Below, in pieces: positions 44,988-57,400 of a stretch of 64,000 nt of DNA. The notes below the pieces were generated by a model. It made no database searches. It had not been told where the DNA came from and saw only the letters and a program-made list of their open reading frames with translations. This DNA is from Exophiala sp. HKRS030 (taxonomy: Eukaryota; Ascomycota; Eurotiomycetes; Chaetothyriales; Herpotrichiellaceae): NCBI GenBank assembly GCA_023897205.1, contig JAHWDD010000002.1:1178001-1242000 (forward strand), written 5' to 3'. Position 1 is the first letter of the stretch. Every line of letters begins with the position of its first letter. A program made the translations under genes and the position numbers.

Positions 44988-45560
44988 CCTGGATCACTCA
45001 TAACACCACCTGCCAGAAGTCCTCGAAGATACCGGGGATGATTTCAAGATAGTAAGGTAGACAGTAGCAGCAGTTTCTCTGAACCACTGCACGCTTCGAA
45101 TTTGGAGATGCTTTCGAAAACTTTCCCCAGCGTCACTCAGAACAGAATCATCACCAAACTGCGCTCGGGTCAATGTATTACTGCCTTGGCGGGAAAAAGC
45201 GGAGAAACCTGCTGCTGCTCCATCTCCTCTTTAGTCTCTTCTCTCCTCCTCTTTTCTTTCTTCTTCTTCTCTCCTCTCATGAAAGTTGCACCGAGGAAAT
45301 TTGATCCGCCGATCACAATCATTGTATGTTCGAGGGATTGTATTAGCTCGGGAGAGTAAACCACGCCGTCCTCTTCAAGAGCGCGAGAAGAGGTTCGCCC
45401 AATGATCTTCGTCGCCCCGTAAGGACGCAACATTCTCACCTTCTACTGCCTGCTATCCATTCCTCCTACTTTGTCAGCCCTACAGTCGCAATGAGTGCAT
45501 GAAACCCGAGTCCGGTCGCGTGTGCACTTGGTCTCGTCCTCCATATTACCAGGCCCCCAA
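44988..45560. promoter_or_regulatory. Divergent promoter of TIM50 and the 2EXR gene
   Basis: This 573-bp gap has a long pyrimidine tract at about 45235-45278 on the plus strand, upstream of the 2EXR-type gene. Confidence 0.45.
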
Positions 45561-46358
45561 ATGCCGCCCTCCTGGAGGACCGGCCTCGTGAACGCCTTCC
45601 CTATTCCCGAAGATCGCTTGAAATCGAAAAAGGGCTTCTCCAGGAAGGCAATCGACGAGGAGGTTTCTCCTGACTCCCCGGAACCAGATGTACCGGCCCT
45701 GCCTGGCGGACCGTTCAAGTTCTTCGAGCTGCCCGCCGAGATACGTAACAAGATCTACGGCTTGATTTTGTTCGGCAAGCCGGGTTACAGAGGCAAGGAT
45801 GGACGGAAGAAGACTCGCACTTCGATCCTGGCGGTCAGCAGGAGGATGCACCAGGAGACATCATACATTCTGTACAGCTCTCTGAGCTTCAGGATCTTTC
45901 CCTTGCAGGACTTCACGCCCGCGCCCATCATCCAAGAATTGCGCCCGATGTATCGGGCCATGGTGACAAAGTTGGAAATGGTGGTGGGCTCGAGCTGGGC
46001 CAGTCCGCCCAAGACGTGGCGGGTCAGCAAGCTCCTGGCGAGACGACTGGGAAAATTGTCCGCCGTGCAAAGCCTGAGACTGTTTGTGCAATGCGACCCG
46101 AGTACGCCGACGTACGAAAAGTACAGAGTCTCGCTCAATTTCTACACCGACTTTTGCGGCGATCTGCTTCGCGATGTCCTGGCAGTAATGCCCCGGCTGG
46201 AGTACATTGAAGTTGACGGGAATCCAGGCGTGGACACGCAGGGCCCTTTGGTGTCTCGACTACTGACCGAGGCCGACTTCAAAGGCAAGACATGGACGCT
46301 GGGGCCAACGAAGCCCTTTGCCACCCCAGAAGGAATTAAAGTCCTTTTCTGGGTTTGA
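45561..46358 (+). CDS. 2EXR/F-box-like domain protein
   Basis: Single-exon gene of 265 residues, read from the first in-frame ATG (MPPSWRTGLVNAF). The motif FKFFELPAEIRNKIYGLIL at about 52-70 is the start of the 2EXR (F-box-like) domain that is expanded in filamentous fungi. It is followed by the usual ILAVSRRMHQETSYILYSS block, in which a returning helix packs against an outlying strand. The rest (RRLGKLSAVQSLRLFVQCDP, DVLAVMPRLEYIEVDG) reads like short alpha/beta repeats. The biochemical role of this family is unknown; protein-protein interaction is inferred. The gene converges on RPN11. Confidence 0.85.
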   Translation: MPPSWRTGLVNAFPIPEDRLKSKKGFSRKAIDEEVSPDSPEPDVPALPGGPFKFFELPAEIRNKIYGLILFGKPGYRGKDGRKKTRTSILAVSRRMHQETSYILYSSLSFRIFPLQDFTPAPIIQELRPMYRAMVTKLEMVVGSSWASPPKTWRVSKLLARRLGKLSAVQSLRLFVQCDPSTPTYEKYRVSLNFYTDFCGDLLRDVLAVMPRLEYIEVDGNPGVDTQGPLVSRLLTEADFKGKTWTLGPTKPFATPEGIKVLFWV

Positions 46359-46606
46359 TTGTGTCAGCATCATGATTTTGCATGACTTAACGAAACGAGC
46401 GAATTGTAAGCGAATTTTAATTATCAAACAATTGTATTGTCAAAGGTTTTTAGCATCTCATAACGCTTTTCTGCGTCGAGTCTTGCACATTCCCGCAGGT
46501 GCCGCCAATGTTTCGCCTGTCTATGCAGCAGCCGAACGCCATGCCCGCCATGAAATCTGTAGATACAAGTTACACAGTCGAGTGCCGATCTTTTCTCGTG
46601 ACCGAC

Positions 46607-47629
46607 TCACAGTTCTTCGTCCACATCCATGTCGCCATCTGCACCATTTGCCAGCCCGTGACCATTTGTCTGATGTGCCTTCTTGGGGACGCTGGCTTCT
46701 TTGTCGATCGCCTGTCTTGATACGGCGACAATATTGTCCTCTATCAATCGCTGCCCAACATCCTCGATGTGCTTCTTCGGGTCCACCTTGCCAACATATC
46801 GAGTTTTCAGCTGCTCCGGTGATAATTCGTTCTCTTCCCTGACTCTGCGCTCGTAGCCTTCTGCGAGATGGACAAGTTGTTTCAGACCCTCTTCGTTCCG
46901 TTTTCTCTCGCCACCAAAGCTATGCGGCAGCTCCAAACCTTCTGTCCAGACCTCTTTGTGCAAGTTCATCAACATATTCTCTTCCAACCCTGTTTTGCGG
47001 TATTGGATCCCAATGCTGTAGTAATGTCTGTTCAATCCGTGGATGAGTGCTTGGATCGAAGGCTTGTTCAGATGTCCCAAGTTTGAAGTGGTCTGGCGGG
47101 GTTCTTGTCCCATCATCATGGTTTGCGGGTTGATGAGGCGGAATGCGTCAATAACGACCTTGCCCTTGACAGATTGTATGGGATCGACGACAACTGCGAC
47201 CGCACGAGGTGTGAGCTGTTCGAATGATTGCTGGGTATTGATATCGACACTCGATAGCCAGCATCCAAATCCTGGATGCGAGTGATACCATCCCACTACA
47301 GTCTCTGGCCGACCGGTTTGACGTAGCATGTCCATCATCTTCGTCTGGAAGACGGGGTCAACGGATTCTACTGAGACTGAAGTTCCGGACTGTGGCATGG
47401 CAAATACATCGACGACTCGCACGGTGAAGTCATCCACAAACTCTCCAAGCATGAGACCCATGACTTCCATAGGTACGCCGGCGCGACCATGCCTTAACAT
47501 TTTCAGCAAAGCAAGGGAGGAGATGTAAACGGTTTCTGAGTTATCGACAAGATTTGTGTCATGGCCAGGGGCGCTTCCAGGGATGCCCATGCCCGAGGCA
47601 GCCGCAAGCATACGATTGAATCGGTCCAT
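46607..47629 (-). CDS. RPN11: 26S proteasome regulatory subunit RPN11 (JAMM deubiquitinase)
   Basis: Zinc metalloprotease of the proteasome lid that removes ubiquitin chains from substrates. Single exon, 340 residues, against about 306 in yeast; the extra length is a Gly/Asn/Asp-rich tail ([19 protein letters not shown]). The JAMM/MPN+ motif is intact: Glu55 in [12 protein letters not shown] and, in [16 protein letters not shown], His116, His118, Ser126 and Asp129. The Ins-1 region ([20 protein letters not shown]) and the C-terminal helix pairing with Rpn8 ([18 protein letters not shown]) are also present. It is divergent from RPD3 over 733 bp. Confidence 0.98.
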   Translation of the reverse strand: MDRFNRMLAAASGMGIPGSAPGHDTNLVDNSETVYISSLALLKMLRHGRAGVPMEVMGLMLGEFVDDFTVRVVDVFAMPQSGTSVSVESVDPVFQTKMMDMLRQTGRPETVVGWYHSHPGFGCWLSSVDINTQQSFEQLTPRAVAVVVDPIQSVKGKVVIDAFRLINPQTMMMGQEPRQTTSNLGHLNKPSIQALIHGLNRHYYSIGIQYRKTGLEENMLMNLHKEVWTEGLELPHSFGGERKRNEEGLKQLVHLAEGYERRVREENELSPEQLKTRYVGKVDPKKHIEDVGQRLIEDNIVAVSRQAIDKEASVPKKAHQTNGHGLANGADGDMDVDEEL

Positions 47630-48362
47630 TGTGGATTATGTTGTAAGAAATGGATCGGTACAGGAGGGAGGATTGAGAATCGTGGCGTTGAAGCGCCGGA
47701 CAGAACTGCGACGGAATCGGAGGTAATATGTATTGATTTGGACTTTTGGGAGAGCTCTGGATAGTACGATATGAAGAGAAGGAGATCGTCAAGTTTGAAA
47801 GACTCGGTGATTCTTATTGAAGATGTTGGCGATTTATTGACGACAAGTCAAGATGCAGCGCAAGTCACAGCTACAAACCCGCGTAACCGCCTCGCCGCCT
47901 GAAGATGAATCGGCCAACCTTCCCCTTTCCAAATGATGCGGCAGGTCTAAACAGTCCTTCCTCGGTCAACTTTCTATGTCAGGCTTTACACTTGTTCCTC
48001 CTCCGCGTTGAACTCAAGTTGGAGACGAGACTCTGTTAAAACGATGTAAACCAGTTGACAACTTCTGTGATCCTTATGGTACCCAGTCAAAGCTGGTATA
48101 TTCTGGAACATCAGCAGGCAGCAGTTCTAACACACGAAGTCAAACGTCTTTAGAAATTTGGCCCTCGGTTTTTCTCACTCTTTGCCTCCTCACCTTCTCT
48201 TATAAAAGCACCCTTTCCCTCTCAACCAACAATCGTCCTAGCTACGACCTTCTCTGATCGAGAGCCTCAGCAAGCGCAAGAAGAGTCTGTCATTCCTCCT
48301 GAGCATACGATCATTTACCTCGTCGGTTCCTGGTCGTCTTGCGCGACTGAACCACTGTCATT
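47630..48362. promoter_or_regulatory. Divergent promoter of RPN11 and RPD3
   Basis: A TATAAAAG box at 48201-48208 precedes the RPD3 start by 155 bp and is followed by a CT-rich stretch. I saw no proteasome-associated control element. Confidence 0.5.
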
Positions 48363-50436
48363 ATGTCTTTCGCGCCAGTTGATCCCCCGAAGTTGAAGGG
48401 CGACAGCAAGAAGAGGGTGGCATACTTCTACGATTCCGATGTTGGAAACTACGCCTACGTATCGGGTCACCCCATGAAGCCTCACCGAATACGACTTGCG
48501 CACTCCCTTGTCATGAACTATGGCCTCTACAAACAGATGGAAATTTACCGTGCGAAGCCTGCGACCAAGTATGAAATGACGCAATTCCATACAGACGAAT
48601 ACATCGATTTTCTAGCCAAGGTCACACCTGATAATATGGATTCATATGCAAAAGAGCAGCAAAAATACAACGTCGGAGACGACTGTCCCGTGTTTGACGG
48701 ACTCTTTGAGTTCTGTGGTATTAGCGCGGGTGGCTCCATGGAAGGCGCGGCACGCCTCAATAGGCAAAAAGCCGACATCGCGATCAACTGGGCCGGTGGT
48801 CTGCATCATGCGAAAAAGAGTGAAGCCAGTGGGTTTTGCTACGTCAACGACATCGTCCTGGGCATCATCGAGCTGCTACGATTTCATAAGAGAGTTCTTT
48901 ACATTGATATCGACGTCCATCATGGGGACGGCGTTGAGGAAGCTTTCTACACCACCGACAGAGTCATGACCGCCTCTTTCCACAAGTACGGCGAATACTT
49001 TCCTGGCACTGGTGAGCTCAGGGATATTGGCGTAGGGTTAGGCAAGCACTATGCTGTCAATTTTCCTCTCCGTGATGGCATTGACGATGCCTCCTACAAG
49101 AGTATTTTTGAACCTGTGATCCGAGCCATCATGGAGTTCTATCAACCTGAAGCAGTCGTATTGCAATGTGGTGGCGACTCTCTCTCGGGCGATCGACTTG
49201 GATGTTTCAATCTCAGCATGAAGGGTCACGCGAACTGTGTGAACTTTGTCAAGTCATTCAATTTGCCCACTCTGATTGTAGGTGGGGGTGGCTACACAAT
49301 GCGGAATGTCGCCAGAACCTGGGCCTTTGAGACTGGATGCCTCGTTGGAGAGCCTATGCACCCTAATCTGCCCTACAACGACTATTACGAGGTAAGATGC
49401 ATGCAAGGGCCTTTGTTAAACCTGGACTAACTCCATATAGTACTATGCGCCTGACTACGAACTAGATGTGCGACCATCCAACATGGACAATGCCAACTCC
49501 AGGGAGTACCTTGAAAAGATCTTAGTTCAAGTCCTCGACAACTTGAAGAGAACTGCCCACGCGCCATCTGTACAGATGACTGACGTACCCAGCCAGTCGC
49601 TCGGGATGAACGATGATGACGAAGCAGCTCTGGACGATCTAGACGAAGAACAGACTGGCGACATCCGCGTGTCTCAGCGTAGGGCAGACAAGTACGTTGA
49701 GAAGAATGGAGAACTATCCGATAGCGATGAAGAAGTTGTGGAAGATTCAAATGGACGTCTCGGCAGTAGGAAACGACGCATCATTCAGAATTATCGCAAA
49801 ATCACGGATGTTGGCAATGACTCTGGACTCGAAACTGGAAGCGGGGTTGAAACGCCACAGCAAGATTGGAGCCTTCCTGGGGACGAAATGAACGTAGACG
49901 AGAGTTTGAACGATGAGATTCGTCAAATTCTAGGTGGGAGTGCTGCACCTGCGAGTGGTTCTGCGGTTGCTTCAAAGCCACATTCGCCTGCTGTAGCGGC
50001 CGCCGCCGATGGTGACGTCGAGATGGGAGATGCGGATGCTGAGCCTGCCACTACCATCAGTCCGCATGCAGCTGATGAAGAGTCTACCATCAGCGTCGAG
50101 AACAAGCCCGCCCAACAGAAGACTCCTCCAGAGTCGCCCTCTGCACAGCAACCGACCGATGGCGATATGCCTGCTTCGACGACAACGAAAGTCGAGGGTG
50201 CTGCTGATGATACCCGTGCTGTAGTAGTGGCAGCGTCGTCCGGCAGCCAGCCAGACGCCACAGGAGCACCGACGGAAGAAACAGCAGTCAAGCAAGAAGT
50301 CGCTGGAGATGACGAAGTTGCCAAAGCGCAAGAGGAAGGCAGATTAGAGAGAGAAGCAGCCAATGCAAAGGGCGAGGCTCGAACTGAAGCTGCTGCTCGA
50401 GCAGAGATGGATGATGGGCCTGAGGCAGAGCTGTAG
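48363..50436 (+). CDS. RPD3: Histone deacetylase RPD3/RpdA
   Basis: Class I zinc-dependent histone deacetylase, catalytic subunit of Sin3-type corepressors. Exons 48363-49391 and 49441-50436 (49-bp GTAAGA/TAG intron) give 674 residues. Active-site residues are visible: His148 and His149 in [14 protein letters not shown], Asp184 and His186 in [15 protein letters not shown], Asp272 in [12 protein letters not shown] and Tyr311 in [13 protein letters not shown]. The catalytic core ends near [18 protein letters not shown]. Beyond it lies a long acidic tail ([17 protein letters not shown]) containing a basic nuclear-signal-like [14 protein letters not shown]. Filamentous-fungal RpdA proteins carry such an extension, which is reported to be needed for function in Aspergillus. 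The frame after the stop stays open for 67 more codons. Confidence 0.97.
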
Positions 50437-52095
50437 AGTGGCCCAGGCGGGAATGACGCAGACAATGAAATCGCAGAGGCTGAGGCTAACAGCAGACTTT
50501 CTTACATGCGTACCAGGCCAGACGCATTGGAACTTCCAGGTCGTCCCAGAAGTCTCCCCAGAGGTTACGGCTACCCTAGATTCGAAGATCTGTTCCAGGC
50601 TGGCGTGGCGGAAGTTAGCAAAGAAGGGAAACGAACATTACGAAATGGGAAGACAATCTCACAATAGCTACGACTCTCTTGTGAGAGAGGTGGCGGGAGA
50701 TGCGCCGACAGAGAATTAAAGCCTTGTTCCTTGTGCGCTAGGAGTATGGTCTGAATTGATGGTTCTGCACTGGGTATGTATTGTGGACGGTTCAGCCAAA
50801 GCAATGATCCTCGAACTCAGCAACATACACTGTAGGCAGCAGGGAGAGGACGGAAGGCGTGTGGCGCGACAAAAGTGCTGGCTTAGCATATTGACATGGA
50901 CACGGAGTATCACTCGCCAGGGATGGAGTTGAAGCGGCTCTCGTGTGCGTCGACTGTATTTGTACCTGATTTTACTTCGTTGATTTGCATTGATAACGAT
51001 ACCACTATTTTCCATTCTAGCCAGAGTATTGCATAACTTGTAAGAACCGATTCAAGGTAGATCTGGTGGCTACAGTAGTCCGTAGTAGTAGGAGGTGAGA
51101 TCTGGGTATAGAATAGGCATCCGGATGAATAATGGTAATTGGGATTGGCATGAATTGTGTCCATACGGAGCACTGAAAACACTTTTAAGCCTGTGCTCCC
51201 GATGAGCTTAAAATATAACATATAAAAGTTCACCCAACGCTATAGTATCCGTATGGCTGTAGGAATGAGTTGGCATGGATCAATACCACTTGCATGAGCA
51301 CCTAGGTGAGGTAGGTGAGTACCTGGTGTCGGAAGGCGCTTCTAAGTAGTGGACGTCGGGGCAGAGGAGGTTGACGATACTTCGTATATGGGCACATATG
51401 ACAGACTAAGAGCACTAAGAATGATTAAGAATGATTATGGAGTAGAATACAAGTACATAGGAAGATATGTACGGAGTACGTGAAGGAAGAAATCAGGAGA
51501 TTCACATGCTTCGATTCCTCCGTAAAAGTGCAGATACACGTGTTGCAGGAGTTCAGAAACAAGGCATCGTAGCCATGGAATTATGGATTTCTTCATCGCT
51601 ATTCTCATTGACTGGGACTGGCAGCCCAAGTATTCCGCACTCCATACGCCGTAGCCGTAACACTCGCAACCAAGTAATAAATACATCATTGTCAAGCAAA
51701 CTGCGCCCCCAACCACGTCACGAACGACACCACAGTTACTTCTCTCAACCTCAACCTCAACCTCCTCGACCTTCCCTTATCTTTCCCCTTCAATTCGTTT
51801 GTCTGCTCTTAAGTCGGCGGCACGACTTATTACACTCTGACAATGACAATTGTTGGATTTTTGTTTTCTTGATTGCTGCCTCTGCCTTTCACAAAGTTCC
51901 CTGCTTCCGTAAAAAGTTGCAGCCAATAACACCGGCCTCTTGGGCCTCGTTGACGCCGGCAGCCGTCACGGAATAACAGAACGATCGCCGTCCAAATATC
52001 ACAACTACGAGCTCATATTCTCTGATCAACCGACTCTCATACCTTCCTTCCTCTCCTCCGACCTCCTCGAAAGGCTCTCGAGCCTCCCCTTCACG
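50437..52095. other. Intergenic region downstream of RPD3
   Basis: About 1.7 kb. The first 200 bp continue open in the RPD3 frame. A CTCAAC tandem (51744-51764) lies in the probable 5' UTR of the next gene. AAGAATGATT is repeated in tandem near 51417-51437. No gene was supported. Confidence 0.45.
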
Positions 52096-53904
52096 ATGCC
52101 TCTCTCCCAATACTTTTCCAGTCCTGTCTCGTTTCAGGGCCGACAGATTCTTGGAACGCTGGTAGCTCGCGACCAAGTCCCTTTGGTTGGAAATGCAATC
52201 GAAGTCCTGAAAAACAAACTTCCTCCGCATTCCGGCCATCCCGACTTCGGGCATTTGACCCTCCTTGTCTTCGAAGCCGTACTCGAAGTCGTCTGCGTCA
52301 GTCTGCCAGGCTACATCGTGGCGAGGCAGGGTATGTTCGATGCCGAAGCACAAAAGTTCCTCGCCAATCTCAATATCATGCTTTTCACGCCATGCCTGAT
52401 CTTTCAGAAATTGGCGTCCCAGTTGACCGCGGAAAAACTGGCTGACTTGGCAATTATCCCCGTCATCTTTGTGATGCAAACATTGGTCTCATACCTGGGA
52501 GCCCGGATTATTGCCAAGTTTCTCAAGTTCCGAAAGAGACAGGAAAACTTCCTCATCGCAATGGGTGTCTTTGGCAATTCGAACTCTTTGCCCATATCGC
52601 TGGTCATCTCGCTCTCCAAGACACTCAAGGGCTTACATTGGGACAAGGTGCCGCATGACAACGACGATGAAGTCGCGGCCCGAGGGATTCTATATTTGCT
52701 CATCTTTCAACAACTGGGTCAACTGCTTCGCTGGAGTTGGGGTTACAACGTGCTCCTGGCGCCGCCAGAATCCTACACCGTGGAAGAAGGTGGCACGAAA
52801 CAAGTGGACCAGCTTGAAAGAGGTCGCGGCGCATATCGAGACGATACAGACTCAGATCAAGAACAAGAGCGCTTGCTGAGTCCAAGTTATGATGCCGATC
52901 GAGATAGCACTGATGACTTTGAAGAATACGAGGATGATCAGACTCAAGTTGGGACCGAGTCTCCGACAACGTCCAAATCCGACGGCCTGAAGACTCCTCG
53001 TGATGGTAACAAATTCTCCGCGAGATCTTCCAGGAATTCCTCACACCGGAACCTGAATACATCCAGCAGTGTGCCGGAGCTCATGCCTACCCCTACAAAC
53101 GGGATGGTGGCGCCACACCACGGGTTGAATTACCCAGCTTGGCTCAAGACATCCGATAACAAGAAATATGACGAAGAATGTGGTGGTATTCAAGGATACG
53201 TCAACAAGGCAAAGAACTTCGTGAGATACCATACGTTGAAGACCAACCATGCCATTAGACAGACTGCCAACTCAGCTTTCAACTCTTTGCCAAAATCGCT
53301 TCAGAAGACTCTGTCTTGGATGTCGATGAAAATCTCTCGATTCTTCGCGGGACTCTGGGAATTCATGAACCCTCCACTCTGGGCCATGTTAATTGCAATC
53401 ATTGTCGCATCGATTCCTGCATTGCAACACCTCTTTTACGACAATGGCACATTTGTCCGCAATTCAGTGTCGCGAGCCATTGATCAAAGCGGCGCGGTTG
53501 CAGTTCCCCTGATTCTGGTTGTCCTCGGTGGTAACCTGGCAAAGAACACAGTTCCCAAGAATCCTGTGGGTGCCATTACCGATCCAAATGAAGAACGAAA
53601 GCTTCTCTACGCAGCTCTGGTGTCGCGCATGGTGCTGCCCACGGTAGTGATGGCTCCTGTTATCGCCTTGATCGCCAAATACGTTCCAGTCAGTATTGTT
53701 GACGACAAGATATTTGTGATTGTAGCCTTTTTGTTATCGGGAGCCCCCGTCGCTTTACAGATTGGACAGATCACTACTCAAAACAATGTGTATCCTAGCT
53801 TGATGAGCAGGATTCTGTTTCAAAGTTATGTCATATGGATTTTGCCCTCGACGTTGATCTTGGTGCTGTTGGCACTGGAGACTGTTGAGTGGGCCACTGT
53901 GTAG
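52096..53904 (+). CDS. Auxin efflux carrier (AEC) family transporter, ECM3-like
   Basis: Single-exon gene of 602 residues, started at the ATG in MPLSQYFSSPVSFQGRQ; the upstream open frame looks untranslated. About ten membrane segments form two blocks. The N-terminal block includes EVVCVSLPGYIVARQGMF, KFLANLNIMLFTPCLIFQK and MGVFGNSNSLPISLVISLSK, which are conserved in fungal Ecm3/YLR152C-like proteins. The C-terminal block includes GAVAVPLILVVLGGNLAKN and VAFLLSGAPVALQIGQIT. A central hydrophilic region of about 250 residues is rich in Asp, Ser and Thr. Plant PIN relatives export auxin; fungal members are probably ER or endomembrane carriers of unknown substrate, so transport of auxin should not be assumed. 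Confidence 0.93.
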   Translation: MPLSQYFSSPVSFQGRQILGTLVARDQVPLVGNAIEVLKNKLPPHSGHPDFGHLTLLVFEAVLEVVCVSLPGYIVARQGMFDAEAQKFLANLNIMLFTPCLIFQKLASQLTAEKLADLAIIPVIFVMQTLVSYLGARIIAKFLKFRKRQENFLIAMGVFGNSNSLPISLVISLSKTLKGLHWDKVPHDNDDEVAARGILYLLIFQQLGQLLRWSWGYNVLLAPPESYTVEEGGTKQVDQLERGRGAYRDDTDSDQEQERLLSPSYDADRDSTDDFEEYEDDQTQVGTESPTTSKSDGLKTPRDGNKFSARSSRNSSHRNLNTSSSVPELMPTPTNGMVAPHHGLNYPAWLKTSDNKKYDEECGGIQGYVNKAKNFVRYHTLKTNHAIRQTANSAFNSLPKSLQKTLSWMSMKISRFFAGLWEFMNPPLWAMLIAIIVASIPALQHLFYDNGTFVRNSVSRAIDQSGAVAVPLILVVLGGNLAKNTVPKNPVGAITDPNEERKLLYAALVSRMVLPTVVMAPVIALIAKYVPVSIVDDKIFVIVAFLLSGAPVALQIGQITTQNNVYPSLMSRILFQSYVIWILPSTLILVLLALETVEWATV

Positions 53905-54412
53905 AAATTTGGTCGATGGGAAGAATAGGCGTTGGGATGGGTTACTGCTCACAGGTGCGAAGTCGATGCACGGGGGCAGCGAAACAAAACATGGGTTTCT
54001 TCTTTTTTTTGGTCCTCAAGTAGCACTAGGCGCAAAGCGGGACTGCCATTGGTGGTCTGGGCTTGGGATTGGATTGTATCAATAGTAACTCAGGGAGTAC
54101 TCGTACATGCACAGTGTACTCGTCTTATCACAGAACAAGGTTAACCAATACGACAATGGTTTTTGGTCTACATCCCCGCGTAAAACTTGCAGATGGAAGT
54201 CGTCAGGAATTTTCCCATCCTCATCAATGTGCCGTGTATATGTATCACACGCAGGGAGGGAGAGTACAGAGAGTTTTTGGGTACGGATGTAATAGTACTT
54301 GACCAGGGTTTCAATTGTCCATTGTCTTTTGTGGCTCCTTCGGCCATCCAGGTAGGTGACGAGTTGTCCTCTTAACAGGTCGTCTGTGGTTCCTCCCCGT
54401 ACAGGTGTGTCT
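53905..54412. other. Convergent 3' region
   Basis: About 500 bp between two convergent genes. TACTCGTA lies at 54098-54105. A T-rich run (about 54001-54010) may serve the AEC gene 3' end. Confidence 0.4.
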
Positions 54413-57400
54413 CTACCGTCTTGTGGTCACTCCGTGGGGGTTTTCCTGTGGATGGTCCGCCAAAAGACTCAAAAGGTCTCGTTCACAAATCTCGGCCAAT
54501 TGGTTCAAGACGTGACCGAACCTGGCCGTGATGCCCCAACTCCAAGTGTCGGTGAAGTAGACGGCAAGGTGACGACTGACCTGGGCGGCCAAAGAAGATC
54601 TGTCGTGGTTGTTTTTATCGCCGGTATCGTCGAAAGAATCGGAAGGATCATTATTATTATTATTGTCAACGTCCGTCGTGGTCATCGTCGTGGTCATCAG
54701 GTCATTTTCCAGAAAAGTGCGTCGAGTTTCTTCCAAGACGGAGGTCTCGGCTTCATCGACGCTGGGCATGTCGTGGTGTTGGCGATGGTGATGGGAGTGG
54801 TGACCCTTGATGAGTTTCTCGATGGTATGAATCCATCTTACAAAGAATAGGCCTGAAAGTGACCATTAGCTCTTCACTGACTCACATCCTGATCTGACAT
54901 ATTCCCACATGGGCAGGGCTTGTGGTGGATGATGGCATTACTTACCAAAAGCCCAGTAAAAAATCGCAACGTCTACACTCCATTTGAAACCCACGGTCTT
55001 TTGCACCAATTTCCACCCTACCTGCGAGGGGGTCTTGATACCTTCCAGGGCCTGACGGGCGGTTTTTGTGACGTACACGTTTCGGGTCTGTGGACTGGAC
55101 ATGAACTTCTGCAAGGCCGTCGTCACCTCGGAGGGATCCGAAGTCAACAAGATGCCCTTGTCGATAGGGTTGGCTCCTGTGAAGGCTCGGAGGTGGATCA
55201 AACGAAGAATGCACAAACAATTAAAAGACAAGGGTCCTTCGGTCTCGTCCCATAGACCGTCGTTTGCGGGGACTTTGGTTTGTCGTGGGGTTTGTGAGCG
55301 GCACCTGTCGAGGATGGTCTCGTTGTGCTCGTGTAGTAGAAATTCGAGAGATGGGGATGCCGTCGTTGGAGTGCTGCTGGCGGCGGCGGCGGTGGTGGAA
55401 AAGCAGAAGGACAAGTTCTGGGCCCGTTGGGACCTCGTCAAGTCCGCATACTGTGACATGTGCCAGAATTGAATCGATACTCCATGTAAGATGATCACGA
55501 CAGCGAATGGAGGCCATGAAGGATGTAGACCGCTGTCGGAATCAGTCTGTTGGATTTGGGGGGTGGTGTTGTTCATGAAACAAGAAACTCCGTCGATAAT
55601 ACTGACAGCCTTGACACGCTCTGTTTGATTGACACATTGCTGCCACATGACCTCCGATGGTGCCACCCATAACTTGTCTTCAGAAGGCAACTCTACCTCT
55701 CCATCTTGTAGTACTGAAAGGACCGGTGGGATGTCGTAAGCCGCAGTGATGAGACTGCAAAGTACAAATATAGAATGGAGGAGTCTGGGAAATATCAATC
55801 TTAGGCCTATTCCTCGCATGAGGGAGGAAACAAAGCAAGCAGAAATTCACCTTTTTTCAGATTCACGGTTACACCATTCAGACCAGTTGGAAAGGGTGGA
55901 TGGTTCCTCGGGACTCAATTTTCGTTTACGATTGTGGTATTCCTGGGCAACATGTTAGCAATGTCACTGACCGTAAACATAAGAACGATCCCGAAAACCC
56001 TCACATTTACCAGGATGCTGACGTCCTGAATTCCTTTTCTCACGAGTGTAGGGTTCCCAGTAAAAGAAGCAAACCATGTGAGTAGTACTCTACACTGAAC
56101 CATCCACAATTGAGATGATGAGCATTGACGAGTTTCGGGGCCTTTATCGTGACGGCGACGACTCCTTTCGTATTTACTGAATACACTTTCAAATGCTTCT
56201 TCTCGTCGAGCTGGCTTGTGCCATTCTCGAAGCAAAAGTTGATCCGCTTGTAGATATAAATCTAGAGACATCTTTCGTTCGAGTCGGTACAAGGCGCCGA
56301 TCGCGCACATGGAAAGGATGAGAGGAGGTTGAGTCTTGTCGAGGTCAAAGGTTGGCAGGTGAATGACTGGAAGGTGCGACAAGAATACATCGACAAATGT
56401 GCCCAAGAGCTGGTTCAAGGTGTTGGTCGATGGGAGGGTGATGTGTTTGGCGTCGTCTCGATGCGCCACCACGGGGGTGTTGTGACATTCCTGTAGAATC
56501 GTGTCACGATGAGACTCTGTCAACGGAGCAAGTCGTAGTTTTCGGCTGGTTCCCGACACGGAGTCTGAACTCTTTGGACTGCAAGTATAGGTATCAGATG
56601 GACCTGAAGAAGTGGGGATACTGCTCGGATCAGTGGTGGGTGAAAGCAAGGGAAAGACAGCATTCGTGGCACTTGTATTGGAAACCTGAGTGCTTCGGTG
56701 CTGCCGCTGTTCTTGTCCCCACAGTTGAAAGGTAGCTGGTCTTGTTGCGTTGAAACTTCGCAATGTCGTTGTATGATTGGTTTCCCGTAGATTTGTCTGC
56801 ACTGAGGGACTCAGTGTTATGTTCGGAAGTGGTGACATGCCGTTGTACGGGTCGAAGAAGTTTAACTCGTCAAATATATCCAGAGAAGAAGGCTGGTCCG
56901 TGGTTTGGATGTCGTTCATCAACATGTCAAAGTCGCCTTCTAGGGAACTCCGTCCCGCTCTTTTGAATGCGTGAACACCATTTTCGGGGTGGAAAGATTC
57001 CAGGAAACTCCGTCGATGGACAGCACTGTCCTCATTTTCATGTTCCTGGTTAGTATTCGTATCTTGTGGAGATGATTCCATCGGCAGAGATGCGACTGGA
57101 GCTTGCTCAAAGAACAGTGCCATCGTCGCCGTTTCTTCTTGTCTTGAAGATTCAACCCTATCCTCTGCGGCAGCATTGCTTCCACTTTTCAAGCGATCAT
57201 CACCTTTCGTAGAGACAGAGGTGCCGCTCACACCGGGCACGGGTACGCTAGGAGCCACATCTGAGGATCCATGCGCGTGAACTGCCCGCTCATGCCGTGC
57301 AACCAAATCCCGGCGTGCATAGCGGCGGTCACAGAATTTGCAGGGGAATGGTCGTTCTTGAGTATGAGCGCGCTGATGCCGAGCACAATGCTCACTGCGT

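Noticed and set aside
49923..50465. 180-codon minus-strand open frame opposite the RPD3 tail
   Set aside because: Ser/Ala-rich shadow of the acidic RPD3 C-terminus in another frame; no independent motif or start context.
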